A DNA stretch of 64,000 nt from Leptospira langatensis (GTDB lineage: Bacteria > Spirochaetota > Leptospiria > Leptospirales > Leptospiraceae), in NCBI RefSeq assembly GCF_004770615.1, contig NZ_RQER01000011.1, positions 124,001 through 188,000 of the forward strand, read 5' to 3'. Below are positions 7,653 through 16,000 of this stretch, piece after piece. Made by a program: the position numbers and the translations under genes. Within the stretch, counting starts at the first letter, position 1, and the number at the start of each line of letters is the position of its first letter. The notes below the pieces were generated by a model. That model ran no database searches. It had not been told where the DNA came from and worked only from the letters and a program-made list of their open reading frames with translations.

Positions 7653-9881
7653 CTTATCGCACTGCTACTTTTCTTTTCCTTCTTTCTTTCCTGTCAGTCT
7701 AGATTCCAAAAGATCGCACCTATCTCAATTCCTCCTAAGGAATTCGATCTGGGAAAGGGGATCAAAGCGATCCTAGTACCTTCTGAACTATCGTTCATTA
7801 CATCGAAAGGAAAACTGTTAGAGTTCGATCTGAAAGAACCTTTCCTCTCTGCAGCAAAAGGAGAGCAGATCGTTGGATATCGCAAGGCAACATTCAAGAT
7901 CAAGGACCGGATCCAGTATTTTTGCAACGAGCAGAGCCTCGAAAATATAAGCTTAGAATCCGGTTCCTTGCTCATCCAAGGGAAGTTAAGCGGGGAAGGT
8001 TGCGAGACCAAATACTCTATTCGTTTTACGGCGAAAGAAAATTCTAATCTAGAGTGGAAGGTAGAGATCTCGCATCCGGATCTGAATCGGAGCTATATTC
8101 GATTCAAGTCGGACGAGGAAGAAGCCATCTACGGATTAGGAGAACAATTCTCTCATCTGAATTTAAAAGGAAAGAAGCCATTCTTGTTTTCGGAAGAACA
8201 AGGAGTGGGAAGAGGAGACCAACCCATCACCTGGGGAGCCGAGCTGTTAGAAGGAGCAGGTGGAAACGAATACAGCACGTATACACCTATCCCTTTCTTT
8301 TTCACCTCTAAGAACAGAGGGTTCCATTTCGAGCATAGCGCTTATTCCGTTTTTGATTTTGAAGAAGATCCGGAGATCAGGATCGAGATCCGAGAAAAAG
8401 GATTTACCGTAAATTCTTGGAAGGCGGAGAACCCAAAAGAGATCCTGAGATTGTACACACAAAAAACGGGAAGGTTCCCACTTCTCCCGGATTGGGCCTA
8501 CGGCACTTGGCTTGGGATCCAAGGAGGAAAGGAGATCGTTCTCCAAAGGATAGAAGAGGCAAGGAAGGCTGGAAATCCGATCACTGCACTTTGGATCCAG
8601 GATTGGGTAGGGCAGAGAAAAACATCCTTTGGTTCACAGCTTTGGTGGAAATGGTTTCCGGACGAAACGAGATATCCTGAATGGACGAAATTCGTGAAGG
8701 ACCTGAATTCCCAAGGGATCAAGGTTTTAGGCTATATCAATCCGATGCTTGCCACGGAAGGACCATTATATGAAGAGGCGGTCCAAAAGAATTATTTAGT
8801 AAAGAATAAAGAAGGAAAAGATTATATAGTCCAAACAGCGGGATTTCCGGCAGGGCTATTGGATCTAAGTAATCCCAAGACCCGCATTTGGATCAAGACT
8901 GTGATCCAAGAAAATCTGATCGGGAAGGGACTCAGCGGTTGGATGGCGGATTTCGGAGAATGGCTTCCTACGGATGCAGTGTTATTTTCCGGAGAATCCG
9001 CTGAGCTCTATCATAACCGATATCCAGTAGAATGGGCAAGACTGAACCGAGAAGCAATCCAAGAGGCACGCAAAGAAGGGGAGATCGTATTCTTTACGAG
9101 GGCCGGTTTTAGTAATTCTAATCGGTATTCCACTTTGTTCTGGGCGGGAGATCAAATGGTAAGTTGGGGAAAAAATGACGGGATTGCCTCTTCTCTCGTT
9201 GGGATCTTGAGCGGAGGTCTTTCCGGATTGAGCTTAAATCATAGCGATATAGGCGGATACACTACGATCCCTAGCCCGATCAAAGACTATTTCAGATCCA
9301 AGGAATTATTCCTGCGTTGGGCGGAGTTGAACGTATTCTCTCCCGTCTTTAGGACTCATGAAGGGAATCGTCCTCTTCAAAACCACCAACCGTATTCCGA
9401 TCAAAAGACCATTCGCGAATTCGCTCGGTATGGGAAAATGCATATCGCATTAAAGGAATATATGAAATTTCTAAACAAGGAAGCAAGCGAAGTGGGACTT
9501 CCTATCCTTAGGCCTCTCGTATTATCCTATCCGAATGATCCGAATACAAGGGACTTGCAAAACGAGTTCCTAGTAGGAGAGGACTTACTTGTACTTCCCG
9601 TATTGGAAAAAGGAGAAGATTCTGTAAAAGGATATCTTCCCGAAGGAGAATGGGAACATGTATGGACAGGGACTTCTTACAAGGGAGGAACCTGGATCGA
9701 AGTGGACTCTCCTCTTGGATCACCGGCGGTTTTCCTGCGTAAGAAGGGAGACTGGTATGAAAGACTGAAGTCTGCCTTGCTTCCTTTAAAAAGGATCCCT
9801 AGATCTTCCGAGCCGGAATCTTCTCCGCTTAAGAAAAAAGAGAACCCTTCTAAGAAGATGATCCTATTTTCAGTAGGTTGA
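7644..9881 (+). CDS. GH31 glycoside hydrolase lipoprotein, sulfoquinovosidase (YihQ)-like
   Basis: The protein has a lipoprotein signal (LLFFSFFLSC, Cys17) and a full GH31 catalytic domain. It aligns collinearly with what I recall of E. coli YihQ at an offset of 31. The nucleophile is Asp436 (GWMADFGEW) and the acid/base is Asp503 (FWAGDQ). Of the YihQ sulfonate-pocket residues Gln262, Gln288, Arg301, Trp304 and Tyr508, the matches are Gln293, Gln319, Gln332, Trp335 and Tyr539, so only the Arg is changed. It should hydrolyse an alpha-glycoside in the periplasm or at a membrane face, but sulfoquinovose specificity is uncertain. A charged tail (SSPLKKKENPSKK) ends the protein. No transporter or sulfosugar genes are adjacent. 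Confidence 0.85.
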   Translation: MRSLIALLLFFSFFLSCQSRFQKIAPISIPPKEFDLGKGIKAILVPSELSFITSKGKLLEFDLKEPFLSAAKGEQIVGYRKATFKIKDRIQYFCNEQSLENISLESGSLLIQGKLSGEGCETKYSIRFTAKENSNLEWKVEISHPDLNRSYIRFKSDEEEAIYGLGEQFSHLNLKGKKPFLFSEEQGVGRGDQPITWGAELLEGAGGNEYSTYTPIPFFFTSKNRGFHFEHSAYSVFDFEEDPEIRIEIREKGFTVNSWKAENPKEILRLYTQKTGRFPLLPDWAYGTWLGIQGGKEIVLQRIEEARKAGNPITALWIQDWVGQRKTSFGSQLWWKWFPDETRYPEWTKFVKDLNSQGIKVLGYINPMLATEGPLYEEAVQKNYLVKNKEGKDYIVQTAGFPAGLLDLSNPKTRIWIKTVIQENLIGKGLSGWMADFGEWLPTDAVLFSGESAELYHNRYPVEWARLNREAIQEARKEGEIVFFTRAGFSNSNRYSTLFWAGDQMVSWGKNDGIASSLVGILSGGLSGLSLNHSDIGGYTTIPSPIKDYFRSKELFLRWAELNVFSPVFRTHEGNRPLQNHQPYSDQKTIREFARYGKMHIALKEYMKFLNKEASEVGLPILRPLVLSYPNDPNTRDLQNEFLVGEDLLVLPVLEKGEDSVKGYLPEGEWEHVWTGTSYKGGTWIEVDSPLGSPAVFLRKKGDWYERLKSALLPLKRIPRSSEPESSPLKKKENPSKKMILFSVG

Positions 9882-9934
9882 TTTCCATTTCCTTCGAGTG
9901 GATTCGAGGGTCTAAGGAATAAAAGGAAGCAAAC

Positions 9935-10348
9935 TTGGAAGAAGAACGGAATTCCATCCTATTGTTTGACGGGGTCTGCAATTTATGCAACGGAACAGTG
10001 AATCTTCTCCTGGATCTGGATAAAAAGAGGGTTCTGAAATATGCGAGCCTTCAATCTGAATTTGCAAAAAATCTAATTTTAGAACACCATTTAGAAGAAG
10101 AGACTAGAGGTGTAGATAGCATTCTGTTCTGGGACGGTACAAGGATCCACAGTAAGTCGGAGGCAGTCTTGAAAATCGCCTCTCGCTTGGGGGGAATTTG
10201 GAAGATTTCCCTACTCGGAACCCTTCTTCCGAAATGGATCCGCAATCAGATCTATGATCTGATCGCAAAGAACCGATATCGATGGTTTGGAAAGAGGGAG
10301 GCCTGCAGAATGCCCACTCCGGAGTTGAGGGACAGGATCTTAGGCTAG
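9935..10348 (+). CDS. DCC-family thiol-disulfide oxidoreductase-like protein (DUF393)
   Basis: This 137-residue protein starts at a TTG and has the family signature near its N terminus: LLFDGVCNLCNGTVNLLL, a thioredoxin-like CxxC preceded by D-G. The basic KWIRNQIYDLIAKNRYRWFG region and the C-terminal Cys (REACRMP) also fit the family. Biochemical function is unknown; redox chemistry is inferred from the CxxC. A second, more divergent member lies at 43370-43717. It follows the GH31 gene by 53 bases and could share its transcript. Confidence 0.85.
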   Translation: MEEERNSILLFDGVCNLCNGTVNLLLDLDKKRVLKYASLQSEFAKNLILEHHLEEETRGVDSILFWDGTRIHSKSEAVLKIASRLGGIWKISLLGTLLPKWIRNQIYDLIAKNRYRWFGKREACRMPTPELRDRILG

Positions 10349-10840
10349 GATTGTAGGATCTCCTGCTCAGGGAAATGCTGAAGAAACGAGTTGTTTTAAA
10401 CGACCAGCGGATTCTAAGGCCCATTCTTCCGGAAAAGGAGCATTTTTGGCTTAAAATGTCTCACTTAAAGGACTCCGTTTATGTCCATCATCCTTACAAA
10501 TTGCCAAGCGAAGGCGACGAAATCGCTCCGGTTTTTCCGAAAACTTTTCTGAAACTGGGAATTTTTCTCTCTATAGATTGAATTGGTAGATGAAAAATTA
10601 TAAAATACTCCGAAAAATGCTATAATTAGATATTATTGGAAGATAATTCCATATTTTCGTAGTATATCGTGGTAAATCGTTTATTTCCGCTTATTCCCTC
10701 AGATTAGAGTGGTGAAAAATCCTTGTCCCAAGATTATGGACAAGGAGGATAGGTTGAACTTTCGGAAATTAACTGCCGATCTTAAAAACAGTAAATTTGT
10801 TTTGAGAGCTTTTTTTGCGGCGCAAAAAGGAAAGAACCAA
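10349..10840 (+). other. 492-base non-coding stretch and leader of the M23 peptidase gene
   Basis: No convincing gene is seen. A 68-codon frame at 10375 has no recognisable protein pattern. The part from 10570 to 10700 is AT-rich and holds a TATAAT at 10621, but no good -35 partner. From 10709 the peptidase frame stays open, yet the segment carries two inverted repeats and no signal peptide, so I treat it as leader RNA: CCTTGTCC/GGACAAGG at 10721-10745 and TTTTTGCG/CGCAAAAA at 10812-10828. Confidence 0.5.
10721..10828 (+). promoter_or_regulatory. Two hairpins in the 5' leader of the M23 peptidase gene
   Basis: A perfect 8-bp stem (10721-10728 with 10738-10745, 9-base loop) is followed by a 17-base palindrome at 10812-10828 ending one base before the AGGAAAG ribosome site (10829 onward) and 12 bases before the ATG at 10841. 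The second element borders the ribosome site and could affect initiation. Function is inferred. Confidence 0.35.
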
Positions 10841-11626
10841 ATGAAAAAGAAAACGATTCTATCCATAGTGGGCGCTTCCGCTCTTATCTTTATTTCTTGG
10901 AAGACCTTCGCAAATACATATATTGAAGAAGTTAAGGTGGATAACCAGTTTATCCAGACCTATCAATCCAGAGAAGGCATCTGGATCGTTCCCGGAAAAG
11001 TAAAAGAATCCTTAGAAGATCTATATCATAAATTCGGAACTTCCGAAAGAGAGGTCCGTATATTGAACGGGATCTATGACGGAAGCAAGATCCCGAACTC
11101 AGATCCTGTATTCTTCCCTTATAACAGCAATTATACAAGAAATCTTCTCTTAGAGGACAAGGGTCGCGAGATCTTTAACTCCGATTCCAGAGAATTGATC
11201 TGGCCTTTGAGCTTTAAATATTCCAGAGTAACTTCTCGTTTGGGAAGAAGATGGAATGCACTGCATGCAGGAGTGGATATTGCCTGCCCGAACGGCTCCA
11301 TTGTGATCGCTGCTGCAGATGGAGTAGTAGTCGATTCGAAAAGAGACGGGGGTTACGGACTTAGAGTTGTGGTCCAACATCCTCAGATCAATGGGATCCA
11401 GACATTATATGCTCATAATTCACTTCTATTCGTGAAGCAAGGTGATAAGATCAAGAAGGGGCAGGTTCTTGCTCTTTCCGGGAATACGGGACATACGACT
11501 GGTCCTCATGTTCATTTCGAAGTCAGATACCAGAACGTGGTCCTGAATCCGGAGCATTATCTTCCTCCTTTCCTCGCTGACAAAGAAGCGCAAGTCGCGA
11601 TCGCGAAAGAAACCATCCAACAATAA
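10841..11626 (+). CDS. M23-family metallopeptidase (peptidoglycan endopeptidase or LytM-like factor)
   Basis: I place the start at ATG 10841 because it has an AGGAAAG ribosome site and opens directly into a signal peptide ([19 protein letters not shown]). A central region (residues 45-90) is LysM-like. The C-terminal M23 domain keeps the zinc ligands: HAGVD (His and Asp) and HVHFEVR (HxH), with the typical [17 protein letters not shown] strand-turn. All ligands present suggests an active enzyme cutting peptidoglycan cross-links in the periplasm. An upstream in-frame GTG at 10709 would add 44 residues with no signal peptide and is less likely. Confidence 0.88.
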   Translation: MKKKTILSIVGASALIFISWKTFANTYIEEVKVDNQFIQTYQSREGIWIVPGKVKESLEDLYHKFGTSEREVRILNGIYDGSKIPNSDPVFFPYNSNYTRNLLLEDKGREIFNSDSRELIWPLSFKYSRVTSRLGRRWNALHAGVDIACPNGSIVIAAADGVVVDSKRDGGYGLRVVVQHPQINGIQTLYAHNSLLFVKQGDKIKKGQVLALSGNTGHTTGPHVHFEVRYQNVVLNPEHYLPPFLADKEAQVAIAKETIQQ

Positions 11627-11630
11627 TCCC

Positions 11631-12455
11631 TTGTTGCAATCTTCCGACTGGAAACCTGAGATCTTTTCTTTTTTAGAAGGGATCTTGGTCCAAGGCAAAC
11701 CTATAAGTGCCGTATTCGATTTTGATAATACTCTAGTCCAAGGAGATTTCGGAGAAGCTGTCTTTTGCGATCTTCTCCTGAAAGGTCTTCCATGGATCCA
11801 GGACATTTCTCCCTTCTTTCCGGAATCTTCTATCGCTGAGAAGATGAATATTCTCCGTAAGACGGATCCTTCTTCCTTTATGGAGGAGGTCTGGAAATAT
11901 TATGAGGCAAAGATAGAGACCCAAGGATTGGAAGCCGCTTATCGTTGGTCTACTTGGATCTTTTCCGGAAGATCTTCCGAAGAATTAAGAGAGACCGCTC
12001 GTCTTGTTTGGCAGGCTCATCAGAAGGAACTCCTAAAAGAAGTGGTGAGACCTTATCTGCCTCTGTTTGAATTCATCAAAAAACTTAGGGAGTTCGGTTC
12101 AGAACTTTGGATCGCTACCGCTTCTCCAAAAGAAGTGATCCAAGAGGTCTCCGAACTTTGGGGGATCCCAAGGCAAAATGTCTTAGGAATGAGGCTGATC
12201 GAGAAGAATGGGATCCTAAGTTCCGATCTCCAGGAACCATTTACCTATGGAATGGGGAAGGTGCATTTCCTTCGCCTCGCAAATGGGAATAAGGAATACG
12301 ATATTGCTTTTGGGGACACGGAAAACGATTTTCCTCTCTTGCAGAATGTGAAGCAGAAGGGGATCTTTTTTGATCGTGGGAAGAATAAGATCCCACCTGT
12401 AGGAAGTTTCATCCAGCCGATCGGAGGCTGGAAGACGATCGAGATCCCTCTTTAG
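11631..12455 (+). CDS. HAD-superfamily IB phosphatase (SerB-like)
   Basis: The protein starts at TTG 11631 (or 11634), four bases after the peptidase stop. HAD motif I is AVFDFDNTLVQGD, motif II is in ELWIATASPKEV and motif IV is AFGDTENDFPLL. These define a cytoplasmic Mg-dependent phosphatase of the phosphoserine phosphatase/HAD-IB type with a helical cap between motifs I and II. Substrate cannot be named; phosphoserine is one option, and similar proteins act on other phosphomonoesters. Confidence 0.85.
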   Translation: MLQSSDWKPEIFSFLEGILVQGKPISAVFDFDNTLVQGDFGEAVFCDLLLKGLPWIQDISPFFPESSIAEKMNILRKTDPSSFMEEVWKYYEAKIETQGLEAAYRWSTWIFSGRSSEELRETARLVWQAHQKELLKEVVRPYLPLFEFIKKLREFGSELWIATASPKEVIQEVSELWGIPRQNVLGMRLIEKNGILSSDLQEPFTYGMGKVHFLRLANGNKEYDIAFGDTENDFPLLQNVKQKGIFFDRGKNKIPPVGSFIQPIGGWKTIEIPL

Positions 12456-12557
12456 TTGAACGAGGGCGGCCCTTGCCCAATCGAGCGACCCATAGGGAGC
12501 GAGATTCCCGTAGGGTTCGAATCGAATCAGGTAAGGTGCATCCCGTTTCAAGGAAGG

Positions 12558-12580
12558 CGGCCCCCACCCTCATCGGGTGG
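12558..12580 (+). repeat. GC-rich hairpin, copy 1 of a CGGCCCCCACCC element
   Basis: CCACCC (12564-12569) and GGGTGG (12575-12580) form a perfect stem within a GC-rich block between two convergent genes. The 12-mer CGGCCCCCACCC at 12558 recurs at 32399, again followed by a G-rich arm. The surrounding 12456-12679 has no supported gene. It could end transcription from either side, but there is no T run. Confidence 0.4.
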
Positions 12581-12679
12581 TGGAGGTGGGTCCTCAGTGG
12601 GAGAAGCTCGGGCCTCTATATCACAAAAATCTCATTTCCTCAACCAGAAAATTCATCGAACTTTTTTCTGTGGGAACTC

Positions 12680-13522
12680 TTACCTTGCCTTCAAATAGTC
12701 CGGCATTTCGGGTAACGTATTTTCCGTCCAAACCCAATCTCCTACGAGAGAAACGATCGGTGCCTTCTCTCCTTTTAGGATCTTAAGCAATGCATTCTTT
12801 AGATCTTTAGGCTCCGTGATCCGGTAAGGCACATTCGGAAAATTCTTTTTGAAGCTGGAGTTCTCTCTATCTTGTATATAATCTATAAAGAAGTCCCCGA
12901 ATTTCTTTCCGGAAGCCTTCTGTTCCTCCATGAGTTTTTGTAGATCTGCATTCGTGGAAGTTTTTGCGAGCCTTTGCAGAATAAGAGTGATTCCTCTTAC
13001 GCTCTGGCTAAAGAATGTTCCGGCGCGGATGATCTTGCGGGAATCCGGTCTTTGCAAGGCCCATTCTTCCATTTTCTTTTTGATGAACGCGAGCGAACCG
13101 TAAAACGTCAGTAGATGGGGAAGATAATAATAGGCTGAGTATCCCACTGTGATCCGGGGAGAGAGAGCCTTTTCCAATTCCAACATCGGATCCAGGCAAA
13201 ACTTTGCCGTAGCGACTATATCCTCGTCGGGCGTTTCGGAGACCGGGTAGCCTAAATTCCCTCTGGCAGGAGTATAGATTAGAACATCGATTGGACCTTT
13301 GGTTTTTAATGCTTTTTGAATATTCTCGATCGCTAATTTAGGATCTTCCAGCTTTACGGAATGGATGGTTTCGTCTGCTCCGGCAACTTCTCCCTCTCCG
13401 GAAGTAGTTGCGATGATCTTCCATTTTTTTCCGCTTTCTTTACCGAAATCTTGAAAGGCTTCTATAGCACTTTGTCCTGCCGCTCCGGACCCGCCTACGA
13501 TCAATGCGATGGATTCGCTCAT
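12680..13522 (-). CDS. Atypical short-chain dehydrogenase/reductase-like NAD(P)-binding protein
   Basis: The N terminus has a Rossmann dinucleotide-binding motif (ALIVGGSGAAGQSAIEAF) and IDVLIYTPARGN at the place of the SDR NNAG strand. The usual catalytic YxxxK is not clear: the region reads SAYYYLPHLLTFYGSLAFIKKK, with Tyr-rich segments and Lys spaced differently. The 280-residue length suits a classical or atypical SDR. Substrate is unknown. It ends facing the HAD gene and is transcribed away from a pseudouridine synthase gene read in the same direction 30 bases upstream, so the two may be one operon. Confidence 0.65.
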   Translation of the reverse strand: MSESIALIVGGSGAAGQSAIEAFQDFGKESGKKWKIIATTSGEGEVAGADETIHSVKLEDPKLAIENIQKALKTKGPIDVLIYTPARGNLGYPVSETPDEDIVATAKFCLDPMLELEKALSPRITVGYSAYYYLPHLLTFYGSLAFIKKKMEEWALQRPDSRKIIRAGTFFSQSVRGITLILQRLAKTSTNADLQKLMEEQKASGKKFGDFFIDYIQDRENSSFKKNFPNVPYRITEPKDLKNALLKILKGEKAPIVSLVGDWVWTENTLPEMPDYLKAR

Positions 13523-13552
13523 TTTTTTCTCCTGGAGAGGGATCCAGAATAC

Positions 13553-14266
13553 TCATTCAGGGAATCTCAGGCCAGAAAAAAAGCGTAAGTAGGGTTCGAA
13601 ATCTTTAGGAGGTTCGGATACGATTCGGATTTCTTCTCCGAACTCGTTTTTGAATTTTAGAAGATAGGAATGCAATAGAAAACGGTTTGGCTTTGGAACT
13701 AACTCCTTCTTCTCCTGTTTGTTTTCTCCGTAGGTCTCATCTCCTAGGATAGGAGTTCCTTCCATGGAAAGATGAAATCGGATCTGGTGCCTTCTTCCTG
13801 TAACGAGCTTAGCGGCGAGTATAGAAATCCCTTTTTCCGGATTGGAAGAAAGGACCGTAAAATCGGTGATAGCCTTTTTTCCACCGGAACGAACGGAACT
13901 CACTCTTCCCTTGCCGTCTTTTAAGAAGCATTCCACTCTGAATTCTTTTCGAGAAGGAACTCCTTTCGCAATACAGAGATACGTCTTCTCCGAATCGGCA
14001 AGGATCGCATCCGCTTCCTTATTCTTGGCCGGGTCGATGCATGCGAGCAAGAGTCCGCTCGTATCCCGATCCAATCTATGGAGAAGACGAAGATTCGGTC
14101 GCTTCTCCTGGATCCGAAGTAGATCTTCCAGATTGGGCCGGTTTGGATCGAAGGTTGCTTGGGAGGGAATCCCCGGAGGCTTTTCTACTACGAGTAGGAA
14201 CCCCTTCTCATAATGCTTTTGGATCGGAGACTTAGGAGTTTCCCAGCGAGGAGGAATCTGGCTCAT
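13553..14266 (-). CDS. RluA/RsuA-family pseudouridine synthase
   Basis: The signature RLDRDTSGLLLAC contains the catalytic Asp of RluA-type enzymes, and RRHQIRFHLSMEGTPILGDETYG is the usual second conserved block. There is no obvious S4 domain, so the protein is close to the catalytic core alone. It should isomerise uridines in rRNA or tRNA in the cytoplasm; the target site cannot be told. I choose ATG 14266 because TTGAGG sits a few bases upstream; an ATG at 14293 would add nine residues with no ribosome site. Confidence 0.88.
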   Translation of the reverse strand: MSQIPPRWETPKSPIQKHYEKGFLLVVEKPPGIPSQATFDPNRPNLEDLLRIQEKRPNLRLLHRLDRDTSGLLLACIDPAKNKEADAILADSEKTYLCIAKGVPSRKEFRVECFLKDGKGRVSSVRSGGKKAITDFTVLSSNPEKGISILAAKLVTGRRHQIRFHLSMEGTPILGDETYGENKQEKKELVPKPNRFLLHSYLLKFKNEFGEEIRIVSEPPKDFEPYLRFFSGLRFPE

Positions 14267-14362
14267 TGTATCCTCAAGGAAAAGAGCGCACAACTCTCAT
14301 CCATCTTCTGAAATTCTTGAAATTGGATTGACACTTCTTCCGTTATATTGGATGAATCAGGT

Positions 14363-14977
14363 ATGAAACAGGCAGATGCCGAAGAGCTGGACGGAAAGGA
14401 ACTCATCTCCAGCGAACATATAACAGAAGTCGTCAAAGAAAACCTAAAATTAATTCGCCATACTAAAGGACTCTCTTTGGACAAACTGGCTTCCCGCTGT
14501 GGAGTGAGCCGGGCCATGCTTTCTCAGATCGAGCAGGGCAAGAGTGTTCCTACAATTGCGGTCCTGTGGAAGATCGCAACGGGTCTGAACGTTCCTTTCA
14601 GCGAGCTTCTCAAGGAAAAAGGGACCGAAGGAGTTTTTCTTCTTAAAGCGGAGAATACGAAGGTATTATATTCCAGTTCCAAAGTATATTCGAGCCGAGC
14701 TCTCTTTCCTTTCATCGGAGGAAGAAGAGTAGAATTCTACGAACTGATCCTAAAGCCGGGTGGTATAGAAGTTGCCGAGCCTCACAAGGCAGGAACTACT
14801 GAGAACCTAGTAGTGGTCCAAGGTAAATTACGCCTCAGAGTAGGGGACAAGGTGGTAGAACTGGATGCAAAGGATTCTGTTTATTTCAGAGCGGATGTTC
14901 CCCACGAATACATCAACCCTACGGATACAGAGACTCTCATGTATCTTGTCATGGAATATACGGACGAGGCTTCCTAA
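14363..14977 (+). CDS. XRE-family regulator with C-terminal cupin domain
   Basis: A helix-turn-helix covers residues 23-75 ([20 protein letters not shown], then [20 protein letters not shown]), followed by a small beta-barrel cupin domain ([20 protein letters not shown], then a PHEYINP strand). This is the PuuR/SutR/HipB-like XRE-cupin layout, in which a small molecule bound by the cupin modulates DNA binding. Regulated genes are not evident; candidates are the divergent pseudouridine synthase operon or the exported protein downstream. A TTG at 14348 could give five more residues. Confidence 0.88.
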   Translation: MKQADAEELDGKELISSEHITEVVKENLKLIRHTKGLSLDKLASRCGVSRAMLSQIEQGKSVPTIAVLWKIATGLNVPFSELLKEKGTEGVFLLKAENTKVLYSSSKVYSSRALFPFIGGRRVEFYELILKPGGIEVAEPHKAGTTENLVVVQGKLRLRVGDKVVELDAKDSVYFRADVPHEYINPTDTETLMYLVMEYTDEAS

Positions 14978-15965
14978 GCTTTCCGTATTCCTTATCTTCT
15001 TTTTATCATCGATCCATTTCGGACTCGGAGCGGAGACCCAGGTTCCCGCCTCCGGCTACTTCGGAGTGGATCGATACGAAGAACAGATTTCCTGCCATCC
15101 GGAGGACTGCTTTCGTTTTTCCTTGGATGAACTGAACTCCAAGGGAGGCAAGTCCGAGATCAAGAGGCTCATGCAAGAAGGGGCCGGCAAGGTTCTTGTA
15201 GATACTTCCGGCAAATCCTTAAAACTTTCAGACGACGAACTCGAGGATCTTCGGGATTTTCTATTAGAAATTTCTAAAAGAGATGGAAGGGTAGCGATCG
15301 AAAAACTGCATATTGCTGTTAGAGATCTTTTCCCTCCTGATGTACCTGTTCTAAAGGATGTAGGCTTTGTGGGTTGGTCTGTATTCAAGAGGATCTACCG
15401 GGGCATCTATTTCAGACGCAGCGGCGATTATAACGCGAAGGTTTTGTATCATCCAGGCAATGGAAATATCCAGCTCATCTTCTTCGTGCATAAAAGGTAC
15501 GGAGATATTTGTGAGACCGTTTTTTCTTCCTGCAATGAGATAGAATATTTGGACGAGGATACGTTCGATCTTCAATTATCCACTGCGATTAAGGAATCTA
15601 AGGAGAAGAAGATCCCGGTACGAGTGAATTTCAAACAGGTAGAGGCGAATCTTCCCGACAAAAGCCTAGAATGGGATAATATTAAGAATATTGGACGTTC
15701 CGCTCGGATCTATAAATGGTTAGCCGTTCCCAAAGAAACGGAAATGAAGCCTCTTTCTCGGGCTCGGATCCTGCCGGTGCAGATCGCGTTGAGTGTGATC
15801 GACTATTCCTTATCCGTTTATGATTGGGTGAATCAGATCGTAATGTATAAACCGGCTAAGGATACGAAGGCAGAAGTCTTATATACGCAGAGATTAACGG
15901 AAGATGGGACTCCAGGAACTCGCACACTTCATTCCGTAGTATTTATCCCAAAAGAAGAGAAATAA
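14946..15965 (+). CDS. Hypothetical exported protein
   Basis: I do not recognise a family. A TTG at 14946, overlapping the end of the regulator gene, gives a good signal peptide ([20 protein letters not shown], cleavage near GLGAE). The mature 310 residues contain paired Cys ([21 protein letters not shown]) consistent with a periplasmic, disulfide-bearing protein, and a Lys/Asp-rich helical segment at residues 60-110. The overlap with the XRE-cupin gene suggests co-transcription. An ATG upstream at 14865 is in frame but would bury the signal peptide. Confidence 0.6.
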   Translation: MSWNIRTRLPKLSVFLIFFLSSIHFGLGAETQVPASGYFGVDRYEEQISCHPEDCFRFSLDELNSKGGKSEIKRLMQEGAGKVLVDTSGKSLKLSDDELEDLRDFLLEISKRDGRVAIEKLHIAVRDLFPPDVPVLKDVGFVGWSVFKRIYRGIYFRRSGDYNAKVLYHPGNGNIQLIFFVHKRYGDICETVFSSCNEIEYLDEDTFDLQLSTAIKESKEKKIPVRVNFKQVEANLPDKSLEWDNIKNIGRSARIYKWLAVPKETEMKPLSRARILPVQIALSVIDYSLSVYDWVNQIVMYKPAKDTKAEVLYTQRLTEDGTPGTRTLHSVVFIPKEEK

Positions 15966-15990
15966 CCTCGCTTCTTTTGGAAGCGAGGTT
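15964..15990. terminator. 11-bp stem-loop between convergent genes
   Basis: AACCTCGCTTC and GAAGCGAGGTT pair perfectly around a TTTTG loop, starting inside the stop codon of the plus-strand gene. On the minus strand the stem is followed by TTATTTCTCTTCTTTT, so it most likely ends the NhaD transcript and may also stop plus-strand reads. Confidence 0.75.
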
Positions 15991-16000
15991 GGGCAGGATC

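Noticed and set aside
10375..10581. 68-codon frame before the M23 gene
   Set aside because: No protein pattern, no good ribosome site and no conserved look; it overlaps an AT-rich leader.
12513..12524. tRNA T-loop-like GGTTCGAATC
   Set aside because: The flanking bases do not pair into a T stem, and no acceptor stem, D arm or anticodon arm could be found around it.
12456..12786. Several overlapping frames in the GC-rich block
   Set aside because: All three frames are open by chance in GC-rich sequence, and none has a ribosome site or family pattern.
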